From NCBI RefSeq assembly GCF_017948485.1, contig NZ_JAFFSX010000030.1, positions 87,257 through 151,256 on the forward strand: a stretch of DNA of 64,000 bases. The letters run 5' to 3'. Shown here piece by piece: positions 50,601-58,934 of this stretch. The notes beneath the pieces are model-generated. The model was not told where the DNA came from. It was given only the letters and a program-made list of their open reading frames with translations, and made no database searches. This DNA is from Streptomyces sp. GESEQ-35 (GTDB lineage: Bacteria; Actinomycetota; Actinomycetes; Streptomycetales; Streptomycetaceae). How positions within the stretch are numbered: position 1 is the stretch's first letter; each line of letters starts with the position of its first letter. The position numbers were made by a program, and so were the translations under genes.

Positions 50601-51559
50601 ACGATCATGTGCGGCTGGTCGTAGACCGGGTTGGCCTCACGGTTCCAGCGCGGCCGGTCGTCCAGCTGGTCCGCCAGCGCCTCTTCCAGCTCTCCGAGGT
50701 CGTCGAAGAGGAGCCGGGTCGAGCCCGCTCCGTCCTTGACCTTCGGGTGCTGGCTGTGCGGCAGCCACTTGATCCAGTCCCAGTCCGATGCCGCGGAAGG
50801 ATGCGCCACCACGGCGACCATCAGGTCCTCGGGCGAATGCAGCGTCGCCAACTGGCACAGGGTGGCACGGGCGTTGGCGTAGACCGTGTCGGTCTCGCCG
50901 CACAGCGTCACGTGGTAGAAGGCGCGCAGCGAGACGGAGACAGGCAGGTCGGACAGACTGCCGTGTGCGTCGAGGAAGGCCTTCATGGCCGCCGCGGTCA
51001 GCGGCTCCAGCTCATCCTTGGGCGCCGTCTCCGGGGCGACGAGCGGAGTGTTCAGCTGCTGGATGCCGCGACCGATCCGTACGGAGGCGAAATCCGCGTC
51101 GGTCGGGCGCCGCTCCCACAGCCGCTTGCCGTCGGCCGCCACCGCCCACAGCTGCTCCGGGTCGGGATGCTGGAAGAGCTGGCTCCGCCGCTGAAGCTCG
51201 GCGGTCTTGTGCACGTCCTTGCGGACCTGTTCGAGATAGCGGAAGTAGTCACGCCGGTCCTGCGCCATCCCCGCGCCGCCGCCCTGCCGGGACTTGGCGA
51301 ACTGGGCGATGGCCATGGCCAGAGTCGATGCCAGCATCAGCCCGCCGACGACCCGCATATAAGAGGGCAGGCCCGGCATGAAGAAGAAGCCGACGGAACC
51401 CAGCATGCCGAACATCGGCAGCAGGGTCATCAGCATGCCGTCGTCGCCCTCACGTGGGATCTCGGGCGGCGTTTCCAGCTTGACATCGCCGTCCGGGACA
51501 ACCGGGGGCACTATCCGCGGTGGTCGTTTGATGATGACGACGCTCACCGATGCACTCAT
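47603..51559 (-). CDS. eccC: Type VII secretion ATPase EccC (EccCa-EccCb fusion)
   Basis: A 1318-residue protein from ATG 51559 (the SD-like GAAGG is very close; a GTG four codons later is possible). Two membrane helices lie at about residues 42-85. Three FtsK/SpoIIIE ATPase domains follow with P-loops GATGSGKS (Lys484), GGPQSGKS (Lys837) and GESESGKS (Lys1123), and Walker B strands ASLVIVLDEF, DVFLVIDGW and DAFVIVDDY. EccC is the motor of the ESX pore: its last ATPase domain binds the C-terminal tail of EsxB-type substrates. Here EccCa and EccCb are one chain. It is divergent from eccD. Confidence 0.96.
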   Translation of the reverse strand: MSASVSVVIIKRPPRIVPPVVPDGDVKLETPPEIPREGDDGMLMTLLPMFGMLGSVGFFFMPGLPSYMRVVGGLMLASTLAMAIAQFAKSRQGGGAGMAQDRRDYFRYLEQVRKDVHKTAELQRRSQLFQHPDPEQLWAVAADGKRLWERRPTDADFASVRIGRGIQQLNTPLVAPETAPKDELEPLTAAAMKAFLDAHGSLSDLPVSVSLRAFYHVTLCGETDTVYANARATLCQLATLHSPEDLMVAVVAHPSAASDWDWIKWLPHSQHPKVKDGAGSTRLLFDDLGELEEALADQLDDRPRWNREANPVYDQPHMIVVLDGGTVPPDSELASAEGLQGVTFLEIAPGELEDELRAGLTIYAKPDRMRLFVGHESAYTGKADVLSAAQAESLARQLAPFRVGSAEEGEPLLSNLDFTDLMGIGDAGAVDVSRTWRPRTLHERLRVPIGVGEAGEPVMLDLKEASQEGMGPHGLCVGATGSGKSEVLRTLVLGLAVTHSSETLNFILADFKGGATFAGMADMPHTAAVITNLADDLTLVDRMRDSIMGETQRRQELLRTAGNYANLHDYEKARAAGAALEPMASLVIVLDEFSELLTAKPDFIDMFIQIGRIGRSLGIHLLLASQRLEEGKLRGLDTYLSYRIGLRTFSAAESRTAIGVPDAYHLPSIPGSGYLRYDTDTMVRFKAAYVSGPYHGEGPSRVHRSTQLRPALFSAQHVALPPQPVIDEPEADDRVDDALADTVLDVLVGRMVNQGPPAHQVWLPPLEEAPSLEQLLPQLAVTPERGLTAPEYTALGRLNVPVGLVDKPFEQRRDVLYRDFSGGAGHGLFIGGPQSGKSTLLRTLISSFALTHTPSEVQFYCLDFGGGGLISMEDLAHVGGVANRLDAEKVRRTVSEVEGILNAREEYFRANNVDSIQTYRQRRNAGQLPDQPWGDVFLVIDGWATFKTDYELLESTVTEIATRGLGFGVHVILTASRYTEVRPALKDMLQNRIELRLGDPTESEIDRKVAQNVPATVPGRGLTTERLHFMTALPRVDGSSETEDLSEATGILVRGINENWQGSPAPSVRLLPTLLPWDRLPKGFEHPERGVAIGIDESSLAPVFVDFETDPHFIVFGESESGKSAVLRLLIKQITERYTPQQAKIVMGDYRRAHLEGVPESHLSRYCASAPALAETLEGLAGSLGRRMPGPDVTPEQLRNRSWYSSPDAFVIVDDYDLVATGVNPLAPLLEYLPFARDVGLRVIIARSSGGASRSLYEPVMQRLRELGAQGIVLSGDRIEGALLGNITASQLPPGRGHFHTRRRGGQLIQTGWMAARH

Positions 51560-51830
51560 CCTTCGCGATTTGATACGTCTGTTACGTCCTGGCGTCGACG
51601 CCCCCGTGTGCTGCGACGTGTTCTCGTTCGCTTAGGCGTCATCCGTGTGTGAGCGACGATCCTACTGATGCGCCGAGGGCGCCAGCGAGTCAGGAGGATG
51701 GAGATGCCGAGGGGGCACGGGGAGGAAACCGGGGAGGTGGGCGGCGCGCCCCCCGTTGCAATGGATAAGGTGGCGCTCCGCGTCGTACGAGCGGCGCGAG
51801 GAAGCGTTGTCCAGCAGGGGGAAGTACCAG
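51560..51830. promoter_or_regulatory. Divergent eccC/eccD control region
   Basis: A 271-base gap between divergent core genes. It contains the perfect 12-bp palindrome GGCGTCGACGCC (51591-51602), 32 bases before the eccC start, which is a possible operator. No confident -35/-10 hexamers were found. Confidence 0.45.
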
Positions 51831-53288
51831 GTGAGCACGGGGACATCGACGGGTTTCTGCCGAATCACGATCGCAGCGCCCGACAGTCGGGTCGATGTGG
51901 CGCTGCCGGAGGATCTGCCGATCCAGGACCTCTTTCCTGAGATCGTCAGGCTCTCGGGCCTGGTCCAGCCGGACAGCGATCCCGCCGGCTACCACCTCGT
52001 ACGGCGCGAGGGCCAGGTCCTCGACGCGAGCCGTTCGTTGCTGGAGCACCGGGTCAGGGACGGCGAGGTGCTGCTGCTGCGCACCTTCGCCGATTCACTG
52101 CCGCCGGCGGTTCACGACGACGTGGTGGACGCGATCGCCGCCGCGGTCAAGCAGGACCTCCGCAGCTGGAACGACAACCTGATGCGGCTGGCCGGTCTCG
52201 TCTCCGGTGCGCTTCTGCTGATCATGCTCGGCTTCGTCTTCTGGTTCGCGGATCCGGTACGGCACGACATGCACGGCCTCCAGGGCATCCTCGCCGGCGT
52301 GGTCGCACTGGCCCTGACGACCCTCTCCGGTATCCGAGCCCGGGTGTACGACGACCGCGGTTCCGCCGTCGCGCTCGGCGTCTCGGCCCTGCCGCACGCG
52401 CTCATCGCGGGCTCCGGCGTCCTTCCCCAGGACGCGGGCGAGGGCCCCGGCCGGCTCCAGTTCCTGGTCGGCTGCGTCGCCGTACTCCTCGTCTCGGTCG
52501 TGCTGATCATGCTGTTGCCGCAGGGAGACGCTCCGTTCGTGGCCGCCGCGCTGGCCGCCGCGATCGGCACGCTCGCCGTGTTCTGCGGTGTGCTCACCGA
52601 AGCGAAGCCGAGTGAGATCGCCGCAGGCACCTCGGTCGTCGCCCTGGCGGTCGTCGGCTTCCTGCCCGGCTGGTCGGCCCGCTTCGCCAAGTTGCCGATC
52701 GGCTTCCGCAACCCGGAGGACCTGGCCCGGGCCCGCCGCGAGGGCCAGGAGGGCGACCTCGAAGCCGTCGACGTCCAGCGCATCGTCGCCCGGACCAGCC
52801 GGGGCCACGAGCTGCTGCTCGGACTGGTCGGCGGCTGTGCCGCCGTCATCGTCGGCGCGGGCGGCGCGGTGCTCGGCTTCAGCGACGGGAGCTGGGCCCA
52901 GCTGCTGGCCCTGTGCACCGGCCTCGCCGCGATGCTGCGGGCGCGTCTCTTCCGGTACACCGCCCAGGTCACCTGCCTGTTCGTCGCCGGTGTCGTCACG
53001 CTGGGTCTGCTGGTCCTCGGCCTCGCGATCTCACCGCCGGCCGGCATCATCGCCGAACTGCTCCAGGGCAACTCCGGTCCGGTCGACGTACGGACCCTGT
53101 GGCTTGCGGCCTCGGTCGGCGGCGGAGTCCTGGTCCTGATCGCGATCGCTCTGATCGTGCCGCAGAAGGGGCTCTCGCCTTTCTGGGGCCGCATGCTGGA
53201 TCTCGCGGACTCGCTGGTACTGCTCTCCCTGATCCCGATCTGCCTGGCCGTCCTCGACGTCTACGGCAAGGTCCGCGGCGGCGTCTGA
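51831..53288 (+). CDS. eccD: Type VII secretion membrane protein EccD
   Basis: A 485-residue protein from GTG 51831, with AGGGGGAAG 6 bases upstream. Residues 1-90 form the ubiquitin-like domain (CRITIAAPDSRVDVALPEDL, with VRDGEVLLLRTF at its end). About eleven membrane helices follow from residue ~120. A cytosolic loop (around 285-325, RNPEDLARARREGQEGD) interrupts them. EccD dimers form the membrane vestibule of the ESX pore. It is the last secretion gene before the housekeeping block; rpsO follows after 193 bases. Confidence 0.95.
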   Translation: MSTGTSTGFCRITIAAPDSRVDVALPEDLPIQDLFPEIVRLSGLVQPDSDPAGYHLVRREGQVLDASRSLLEHRVRDGEVLLLRTFADSLPPAVHDDVVDAIAAAVKQDLRSWNDNLMRLAGLVSGALLLIMLGFVFWFADPVRHDMHGLQGILAGVVALALTTLSGIRARVYDDRGSAVALGVSALPHALIAGSGVLPQDAGEGPGRLQFLVGCVAVLLVSVVLIMLLPQGDAPFVAAALAAAIGTLAVFCGVLTEAKPSEIAAGTSVVALAVVGFLPGWSARFAKLPIGFRNPEDLARARREGQEGDLEAVDVQRIVARTSRGHELLLGLVGGCAAVIVGAGGAVLGFSDGSWAQLLALCTGLAAMLRARLFRYTAQVTCLFVAGVVTLGLLVLGLAISPPAGIIAELLQGNSGPVDVRTLWLAASVGGGVLVLIAIALIVPQKGLSPFWGRMLDLADSLVLLSLIPICLAVLDVYGKVRGGV

Positions 53289-53481
53289 CCGGCGGAAGGA
53301 CGCCTGTCAAGAGCGTGCTGGTGGGCTGGTACGCTGTGTGACGACCGCTCGTGTACGCACCCCCGGAGCCCCAGGCCCCGAAGGCCGCGCCCAGCGGATC
53401 CCGCCTCCCGAGTAACGGAAGCTCCCCCGAGAAGTGGACCGGGGGCACTCGGTGGCCCTTTACAGACTACGAGGAGTACGC
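53289..53481 (+). promoter_or_regulatory. rpsO promoter and leader
   Basis: The 193 bases before rpsO contain a plausible -10 TACGCT (53330-53335) with a weak TGTCAA (53305-53310) 19 bases upstream. A GC-rich leader with complementary CCGGGGGC/GCTCCCCCG-type segments follows. S15 leaders are often autoregulated in bacteria; no specific structure is proven here. Confidence 0.35.
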
Positions 53482-53769
53482 GTGTCGCTCGACGCCGCTA
53501 CGAAGAAGCAGATCATCACCGAGTTCGGTCAGAAGGAAGGCGACACCGGCTCCCCCGAGGTCCAGGTCGCGATGCTCTCGCGCCGTATCTCGGACCTGAC
53601 CGAGCACCTCAAGACCCACAAGCACGACCACCACTCCCGTCGTGGTCTGCTGATCCTGGTCGGTCAGCGCCGCCGGCTGCTCCAGTACCTGGCCAAGAAG
53701 GACATCCAGCGCTTCCGTGCGCTGGTCGACCGCCTCGGCATCCGTCGCGGTGCGGCGGGCGCCAAGTAA
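53482..53769 (+). CDS. rpsO: 30S ribosomal protein S15
   Basis: A 95-residue protein from GTG 53482, with GAGGAG 5 bases upstream. S15 binds the central domain of 16S rRNA. The sequence shows the family hallmarks: GSPEVQVAMLSRRI, LTEHLKTHKHDHHSRRGLL, GQRRRLLQYL and LVDRLGIR. A hairpin and a 315-base spacer precede pnp, the conserved rpsO-pnp arrangement. Confidence 0.97.
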   Translation: MSLDAATKKQIITEFGQKEGDTGSPEVQVAMLSRRISDLTEHLKTHKHDHHSRRGLLILVGQRRRLLQYLAKKDIQRFRALVDRLGIRRGAAGAK

Positions 53770-53778
53770 GACGCCGTG

Positions 53779-53818
53779 AAGGGAGCGGTTCCCGAGACGA
53801 TCGGGGGCCGCTCCCTTT
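53779..53818 (+). terminator. Hairpin after rpsO
   Basis: A perfect 10-bp inverted repeat (53779-53788 and 53808-53817), extended by internal CCC/GGG pairing and followed by T, lies 10 bases after the rpsO stop. It may be a leaky terminator, since rpsO and pnp are usually co-transcribed in part. Confidence 0.7.
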
Positions 53819-53931
53819 GCCGTACGTGCGGAAACGTGCGGAGTGTCACACACGCTTTGTACTGTGGTAGCACAACGCAATACGCACGACACAGCACGAC
53901 AGGAAATAGAGGAGAAGCGCGCCTCGCCGCC

Positions 53932-53994
53932 GCCGGTCCTCGGTAGTGGCCCCCGGGCGAATGAGAGCCCCGGGTGCTTCGATCGAAGACCGGC
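53932..53994 (+). promoter_or_regulatory. Structured pnp leader
   Basis: An outer stem GCCGGTC/GACCGGC (53932-53938 and 53988-53994) encloses CCCGGG/CCCGGG pairing and a CTTCGATCGAAG palindrome (53977-53988). In Streptomyces the rpsO-pnp intergenic RNA is processed by RNase III (known for S. coelicolor and S. antibioticus); this hairpin is a candidate site. Confidence 0.45.
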
Positions 53995-54084
53995 CCGCAC
54001 CAGACGGAGCGCTTCTCCGCCACCGTCCCCCTGCCACACGGGCAGCCACGGGACAAAAGACGACAAGTAACGGAGAAAACGCTA

Positions 54085-56322
54085 GTGGAGAACGAGACCC
54101 ACTACGCCGAGGCCGTCATCGACAACGGCTCCTTCGGCACCCGCACCATCCGCTTCGAGACGGGCCGCCTGGCCAAGCAGGCCGCCGGCTCCGCCGTGGC
54201 GTATCTGGACGACGACACCATGGTGCTGTCGGCCACCACCGCCTCCAAGAACCCCAAGGACCAGCTCGACTTCTTCCCGCTGACGGTGGACGTCGAGGAG
54301 CGGATGTACGCGGCCGGGAAGATCCCCGGTTCCTTCTTCCGCCGTGAGGGCCGGCCGTCCGAGGACGCCATCCTCACCTGCCGCCTCATCGACCGCCCGC
54401 TGCGCCCGTCCTTCAAGAAGGGCCTGCGCAACGAGATCCAGGTCGTCGCCACGATCATGGCGCTCAACCCCGACCACCTGTACGACGTCGTGGCGATCAA
54501 CGCCGCCTCCGCGTCCACGCAGCTGGCCGGTCTGCCCTTCTCCGGCCCGATCGGCGGCGTCCGCGTCGCGCTGATCAACGGCCAGTGGGTCGCGTTCCCG
54601 ACGCACACCGAGCTCGAGGACGCCGTCTTCGACATGGTGGTCGCGGGCCGCACCCTGGAGGACGGCGACGTCGCGATCATGATGGTCGAGGCCGAGGCCA
54701 CCGACAAGACCATCCAGCTGGTCAAGGGCGGCGTCGAGGCGCCGACCGAGGAAGTCGTCGCCGCCGGTCTGGACGCCGCGAAGCCCTTCATCAAGGTGCT
54801 CTGCAAGGCCCAGGCCGACCTCGCCGCGAAGGCCGCCAAGCCGACCGGCGAGTTCCCGATCTTCCTCGACTACCAGGACGACGTCCTGGAGGCCCTCACC
54901 GGCGCCGTCAAGCCGGAGCTCGCCCAGGCGCTCACCATCGTCGGCAAGCAGGAGCGCGAGGCCGAGCTGGACCGCGTGAAGACGCTCGCCGCCGAGAAGC
55001 TCCTGCCGGAGTTCGAGGGCCGCGAGAAGGAGATCTCCGCCGCGTACCGCTCGCTGACCAAGTCCCTGGTCCGTGAGCGCGTCATCAAGGAGAAGAAGCG
55101 CATCGACGGGCGTGGCGTCACGGACATCCGTACGCTCGCCGCCGAGGTCGAGGCCATCCCGCGGGTGCACGGTTCCGCCGTGTTCGAGCGTGGCGAGACC
55201 CAGATCCTGGGCGTCACCACCCTCAACATGCTCCGGATGGAGCAGCAGCTGGACACCCTTTCGCCGGTGACCCGCAAGCGCTACATGCACAACTACAACT
55301 TCCCGCCGTACTCCACCGGCGAGACCGGCCGCGTCGGCTCCCCGAAGCGCCGCGAGATCGGCCACGGCGCTCTCGCCGAGCGCGCCCTGGTCCCGGTCCT
55401 GCCGACGCGTGAGGAGTTCCCCTACGCGATCCGCCAGGTGTCCGAGGCGCTCAGCTCGAACGGCTCGACCTCCATGGGCTCGGTCTGCGCCTCGACCATG
55501 TCGCTGCTGAACGCCGGTGTGCCGCTGAAGGCCCCGGTCGCCGGTATCGCCATGGGTCTGATCTCCCAGGAGATCGACGGCGAGACGCACTACGTCACCC
55601 TCACCGACATCCTCGGTGCGGAGGACGCCTTCGGCGACATGGACTTCAAGGTCGCCGGCACCAAGGAGTTCGTGACCGCCCTCCAGCTCGACACCAAGCT
55701 GGACGGCATCCCGGCCTCCGTCCTGGCCGCGGCCCTGAAGCAGGCCCGTGACGCCCGCCTCCACATCCTCGACGTGATGATGGAAGCGATCGACACGCCG
55801 GACGAGATGTCCCCGAACGCCCCGCGGATCATCACCGTCAAGATCCCCGTGGACAAGATCGGCGAGGTCATCGGCCCCAAGGGCAAGATGATCAACCAGA
55901 TCCAGGAGGACACCGGCGCCGAGATCACGATCGAGGACGACGGCACCATCTACATCGGTGCCCAGGTCGGCTCGCAGGCCGAGGCCGCCCGCGCCACGAT
56001 CAACGGCATCGCCAACCCGACCATGCCGGAGGTCGGCGAGCGCTACCTGGGTACGGTCGTCAAGACCACGACCTTCGGCGCGTTCGTGTCCCTGCTCCCG
56101 GGCAAGGACGGTCTGCTGCACATCTCGCAGATCCGCAAGCTGGCCGGCGGCAAGCGCGTGGAGAACGTCGAGGACGTCCTCGGCGTGGGCGCCAAGGTCC
56201 AGGTCGAGATCGCCGAGATCGACTCCCGCGGCAAGCTCTCCCTCATCCCGGTCATCGAGGGTGAAGAGGGCGACGACAAGGGCGACACGAAGGACGACAC
56301 GAAGGTCGACACCGACCAGTGA
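54085..56322 (+). CDS. pnp: Polyribonucleotide nucleotidyltransferase (PNPase)
   Basis: A 745-residue protein from GTG 54085, with GGAG 9 bases upstream; the frame extends to 53974 without a ribosome site. Two RNase PH domains are joined by a helical linker: YLDDDTMVLS and IDRPLRPSFKKG in the first, GSPKRREIGHGALAERAL and STSMGSVCAS in the second. A KH domain (IGPKGKMINQIQEDTG) and an S1 domain (YLGTVVKTTTFGAFVSLLPG) follow. PNPase degrades and tails RNA; in Streptomyces it also acts as the main poly(A)-type polymerase. The acidic tail (DDKGDTKDDTK) is low complexity. Confidence 0.97.
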   Translation: MENETHYAEAVIDNGSFGTRTIRFETGRLAKQAAGSAVAYLDDDTMVLSATTASKNPKDQLDFFPLTVDVEERMYAAGKIPGSFFRREGRPSEDAILTCRLIDRPLRPSFKKGLRNEIQVVATIMALNPDHLYDVVAINAASASTQLAGLPFSGPIGGVRVALINGQWVAFPTHTELEDAVFDMVVAGRTLEDGDVAIMMVEAEATDKTIQLVKGGVEAPTEEVVAAGLDAAKPFIKVLCKAQADLAAKAAKPTGEFPIFLDYQDDVLEALTGAVKPELAQALTIVGKQEREAELDRVKTLAAEKLLPEFEGREKEISAAYRSLTKSLVRERVIKEKKRIDGRGVTDIRTLAAEVEAIPRVHGSAVFERGETQILGVTTLNMLRMEQQLDTLSPVTRKRYMHNYNFPPYSTGETGRVGSPKRREIGHGALAERALVPVLPTREEFPYAIRQVSEALSSNGSTSMGSVCASTMSLLNAGVPLKAPVAGIAMGLISQEIDGETHYVTLTDILGAEDAFGDMDFKVAGTKEFVTALQLDTKLDGIPASVLAAALKQARDARLHILDVMMEAIDTPDEMSPNAPRIITVKIPVDKIGEVIGPKGKMINQIQEDTGAEITIEDDGTIYIGAQVGSQAEAARATINGIANPTMPEVGERYLGTVVKTTTFGAFVSLLPGKDGLLHISQIRKLAGGKRVENVEDVLGVGAKVQVEIAEIDSRGKLSLIPVIEGEEGDDKGDTKDDTKVDTDQ

Positions 56323-57698
56323 CGTCGAGCAGCTCCACGGCGACGGCCCGCACCTCTTCGGAGGCGCGGGCCGTCGCCCGTACCCAAACCCTGATCAAGG
56401 GCGTCAACGGCATCGGTACGGTCCGTAAGACCACCCTCCCCGGAGGCCTCCGGATCGTCACCGAGACCCTCCCGTCCGTGCGCTCCGCGACCTTCGGTAT
56501 CTGGGCGCACGTCGGCTCCCGCGACGAGACGCCGTCCCTGAACGGCGCCACGCACTATCTGGAGCACCTCCTCTTCAAGGGGACGACCCGCAGGTCCGCG
56601 CTGGACATCTCCTCCGCCATCGACGCGGTCGGCGGCGAGATGAACGCGTTCACCGCCAAGGAGTACACGTGCTACTACGCGCGCGTGCTCGACGCCGACC
56701 TGCCGCTCGCCATCGACGTCGTCTGCGACATGCTCACGGGCTCCCTCATCCTCGAAGAGGACGTCAACGTCGAGCGGGGCGCCATCCTCGAAGAGATCGC
56801 GATGACCGAGGACGACCCGGGCGACTGTGTGCACGACCTGTTCGCGCACACGATGTTCGGCGACAACCCCCTCGGCCGCCCCGTCCTCGGCACGGTCGAC
56901 ACGGTCAACGCCCTCACCGCCGACCGCATCCGCCGCTTCTACAAGAAGCACTACGACCCGACCCACCTCGTGGTCGCGGCCGCGGGCAACATCGACCACA
57001 ACAAGGTCGTACGACAGGTCCGTGCGGCCTTCGAGAAGTCGGGCGCCTTCAAGAACGTCGACGCCACGCCCTTCGCGCCGCGTGAGGGCCGCCGGGCTCT
57101 GCGTACCGCCGGGCGCGTCGAGCTGATCGGCCGCAAGACGGAGCAGGCTCATATCGTCCTCGGTATGCCGGGCCTCGCCCGCACGGACGAACGCCGATGG
57201 GCGCTCGGCGTGCTGAACACCGCGCTCGGCGGCGGTATGTCGTCCCGGCTCTTCCAGGAGGTCCGTGAAAAGCGCGGCCTGGCCTACAGCGTGTACTCGT
57301 ACACGTCCGGCTTCGCCGACTGCGGCCTCTTCGGCGTGTACGCGGGCTGCCGCCCGTCCCAGGTGCACGACGTGCTGAAGATCTGCCGCGACGAACTCGA
57401 CCAGGTCGCCGAACACGGCCTGCCCGAGGACGAGATCGACCGTGCCATCGGCCAGCTCCGCGGCTCCACGGTGCTCGGCCTGGAGGACACGGGCGCGCTG
57501 ATGAACCGTATCGGCAAGAGCGAACTGTGCTGGGGCGAGCAGATGTCCGTCGACGACATGCTGGCCCGCATAGCCTCGGTCACCCCGGATGACGTCCGCG
57601 CGGTCGCCCGCGACATCCTGGGACAGCGGCCCTCGCTGTCGGTCATCGGCCCGCTGAAGGACAAACAGGCGTCCCGTCTGCACGAAGCGGTCGCGTAA
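56319..57698 (+). CDS. M16-family zinc metallopeptidase (PepR/pitrilysin-like)
   Basis: A 459-residue protein from GTG 56319, overlapping the pnp stop by GTGA. The inverted zinc motif HYLEH (His79, Glu82, His83) and the downstream ILEEIAMTEDDP segment mark an M16B peptidase. The second half (RKTEQAHIVLGMPGL, then REKRGLAYSVYSY with the substrate-binding Arg/Tyr) is the paired domain. M16 proteases cleave small peptides; the pnp-M16-dapB order is widely conserved in actinobacteria. Cytosolic; no signal peptide. Confidence 0.93.
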   Translation: MTSSSSTATARTSSEARAVARTQTLIKGVNGIGTVRKTTLPGGLRIVTETLPSVRSATFGIWAHVGSRDETPSLNGATHYLEHLLFKGTTRRSALDISSAIDAVGGEMNAFTAKEYTCYYARVLDADLPLAIDVVCDMLTGSLILEEDVNVERGAILEEIAMTEDDPGDCVHDLFAHTMFGDNPLGRPVLGTVDTVNALTADRIRRFYKKHYDPTHLVVAAAGNIDHNKVVRQVRAAFEKSGAFKNVDATPFAPREGRRALRTAGRVELIGRKTEQAHIVLGMPGLARTDERRWALGVLNTALGGGMSSRLFQEVREKRGLAYSVYSYTSGFADCGLFGVYAGCRPSQVHDVLKICRDELDQVAEHGLPEDEIDRAIGQLRGSTVLGLEDTGALMNRIGKSELCWGEQMSVDDMLARIASVTPDDVRAVARDILGQRPSLSVIGPLKDKQASRLHEAVA

Positions 57699-57731
57699 GT
57701 CCCCTCCTGTAGTCCCGAAGGAAGCAAGAAC

Positions 57732-58484
57732 ATGAGCAAGCTGCGCGTGGCGGTCCTCGGCGCCAAGGGCCGGATCGGAGCCGAGGCGGTACGAGCGGTC
57801 GAGGCCGCCGAGGACATGGAGCTGGTCGCCGCCCTCAGCCGGGGCGACAAGCTGGAGACGCTGGCCGAGACCGGCGCCCAGGTCGCCGTCGAACTGACCA
57901 CGCCGGCTTCGGTGATGGGCAACCTCGACTTCTGTGTACGGCACGGCATCCACGCCGTCGTCGGGACGACCGGCTGGACCGAGGAGCGCCTCGCGCAGCT
58001 CAAGGGCTGGCTGGCCCAGTCCCCGGAGACGGGCGTGCTCATCGCGCCCAACTTCTCCATCGGGGCGGTCCTGACGATGAAGTTCGCGCAGATCGCCGCG
58101 CCCTACTTCGAGTCGGTCGAGGTCGTCGAGCTGCACCACCCGAACAAGGTGGACGCCCCCAGCGGCACGGCCACCCGCACGGCCCAGCTCATCGCGGAGG
58201 CGCGGGCGAAGGCTGGTTCCGCCCCGGCGCCGGACGCCACGGTGACGGCCCTGGGGGGCGCGCGCGGTGCCAGTGTCGACGGGATCCCGGTCCACGCCAT
58301 CCGCATGCGTGGCCTGCTCGCCCACCAGGAGGTGCTGCTGGGCGGCGAGGGCGAGACGCTGACCGTTCGCCACGACTCGCTCCACCACAGCAGCTTCATG
58401 CCGGGCATCCTGCTCGGCGCCCGCCGCGTGGTGACCACTCCGGGCCTCACCTTCGGCCTGGAACACTTCCTGGACCTCGGCTGA
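57732..58484 (+). CDS. dapB: 4-hydroxy-tetrahydrodipicolinate reductase
   Basis: A 250-residue protein from ATG 57732. DapB reduces the DapA product with NAD(P)H in the lysine/diaminopimelate pathway. The dinucleotide site is VLGAKGRIG, the middle holds VVGTTGWTEERL, and the catalytic segment is ELHHPNKVDAPSGTA. The protein ends with PGLTFGLEHFLDL, as usual. It is 33 bases after the M16 peptidase and 5 bases before a membrane protein gene; dapA is 2.6 kb further right. Confidence 0.97.
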   Translation: MSKLRVAVLGAKGRIGAEAVRAVEAAEDMELVAALSRGDKLETLAETGAQVAVELTTPASVMGNLDFCVRHGIHAVVGTTGWTEERLAQLKGWLAQSPETGVLIAPNFSIGAVLTMKFAQIAAPYFESVEVVELHHPNKVDAPSGTATRTAQLIAEARAKAGSAPAPDATVTALGGARGASVDGIPVHAIRMRGLLAHQEVLLGGEGETLTVRHDSLHHSSFMPGILLGARRVVTTPGLTFGLEHFLDLG

Positions 58485-58489
58485 CCGTC

Positions 58490-58933
58490 ATGGGCGCGAA
58501 AATCACCTATGCCGTCACGGCTGCCGTCCTGGTCGTCTACTTCGTCCTGGTCGGCAGCCGCGGCGTCATGCTCATACAGGCCGGCACGGTCCTGACCGTC
58601 ACCTTCGGCATCGCGGTGCTGATCCTGCCGGTGATCGGCGTGTGGTTCCTCTGGAAGAACACCGAGTTCGTCCGTAAGGCCAACCGGCTCGCCGCCGAAC
58701 TCGACGCCGAGGGCGGCCTGCCCGTCGACGAGCTGAAGCGCACCCCCGGTGGCCGCATCGACCGCGACTCCGCCGACGAGGTCTTCGCCAAACGCAAGGC
58801 CGAGACAGAGGCCGCCCCCGACGACTGGCGCAGCTGGTTCCGCCTCGCCGTCGCCTACCACGACGCGCGCGACACCCCCCGCGCCCGCAAGGCGATGCAG
58901 CGGGCGATCACGCTGAGGGAGACGGCGCGCTGA
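58490..58933 (+). CDS. Two-TM protein with TPR-like cytosolic end
   Basis: A 147-residue protein from ATG 58490, 5 bases after dapB and so in the same operon. Two membrane helices (about 6-22 and 33-53) are followed by a charged helical region. The last ~40 residues (DWRSWFRLAVAYHDARDTPRA) resemble one tetratricopeptide repeat. Conserved next to dapB in Streptomyces; function unknown. Confidence 0.75.
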   Translation: MGAKITYAVTAAVLVVYFVLVGSRGVMLIQAGTVLTVTFGIAVLILPVIGVWFLWKNTEFVRKANRLAAELDAEGGLPVDELKRTPGGRIDRDSADEVFAKRKAETEAAPDDWRSWFRLAVAYHDARDTPRARKAMQRAITLRETAR

Positions 58934-58934
58934 G

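Noticed and set aside
47606..51652. Plus-strand open frame of 1348 codons
   Set aside because: Complete overlap with eccC on the opposite strand. It is an Arg/Gln/Val/Asp-rich shadow without motifs, while eccC has three P-loops.
54082..58466. Long minus-strand open frames over pnp, the M16 peptidase and dapB
   Set aside because: All are antisense to well-identified housekeeping genes and have Asp/Val/Gly/Arg-rich low-complexity translations typical of mirror frames in high-GC DNA.
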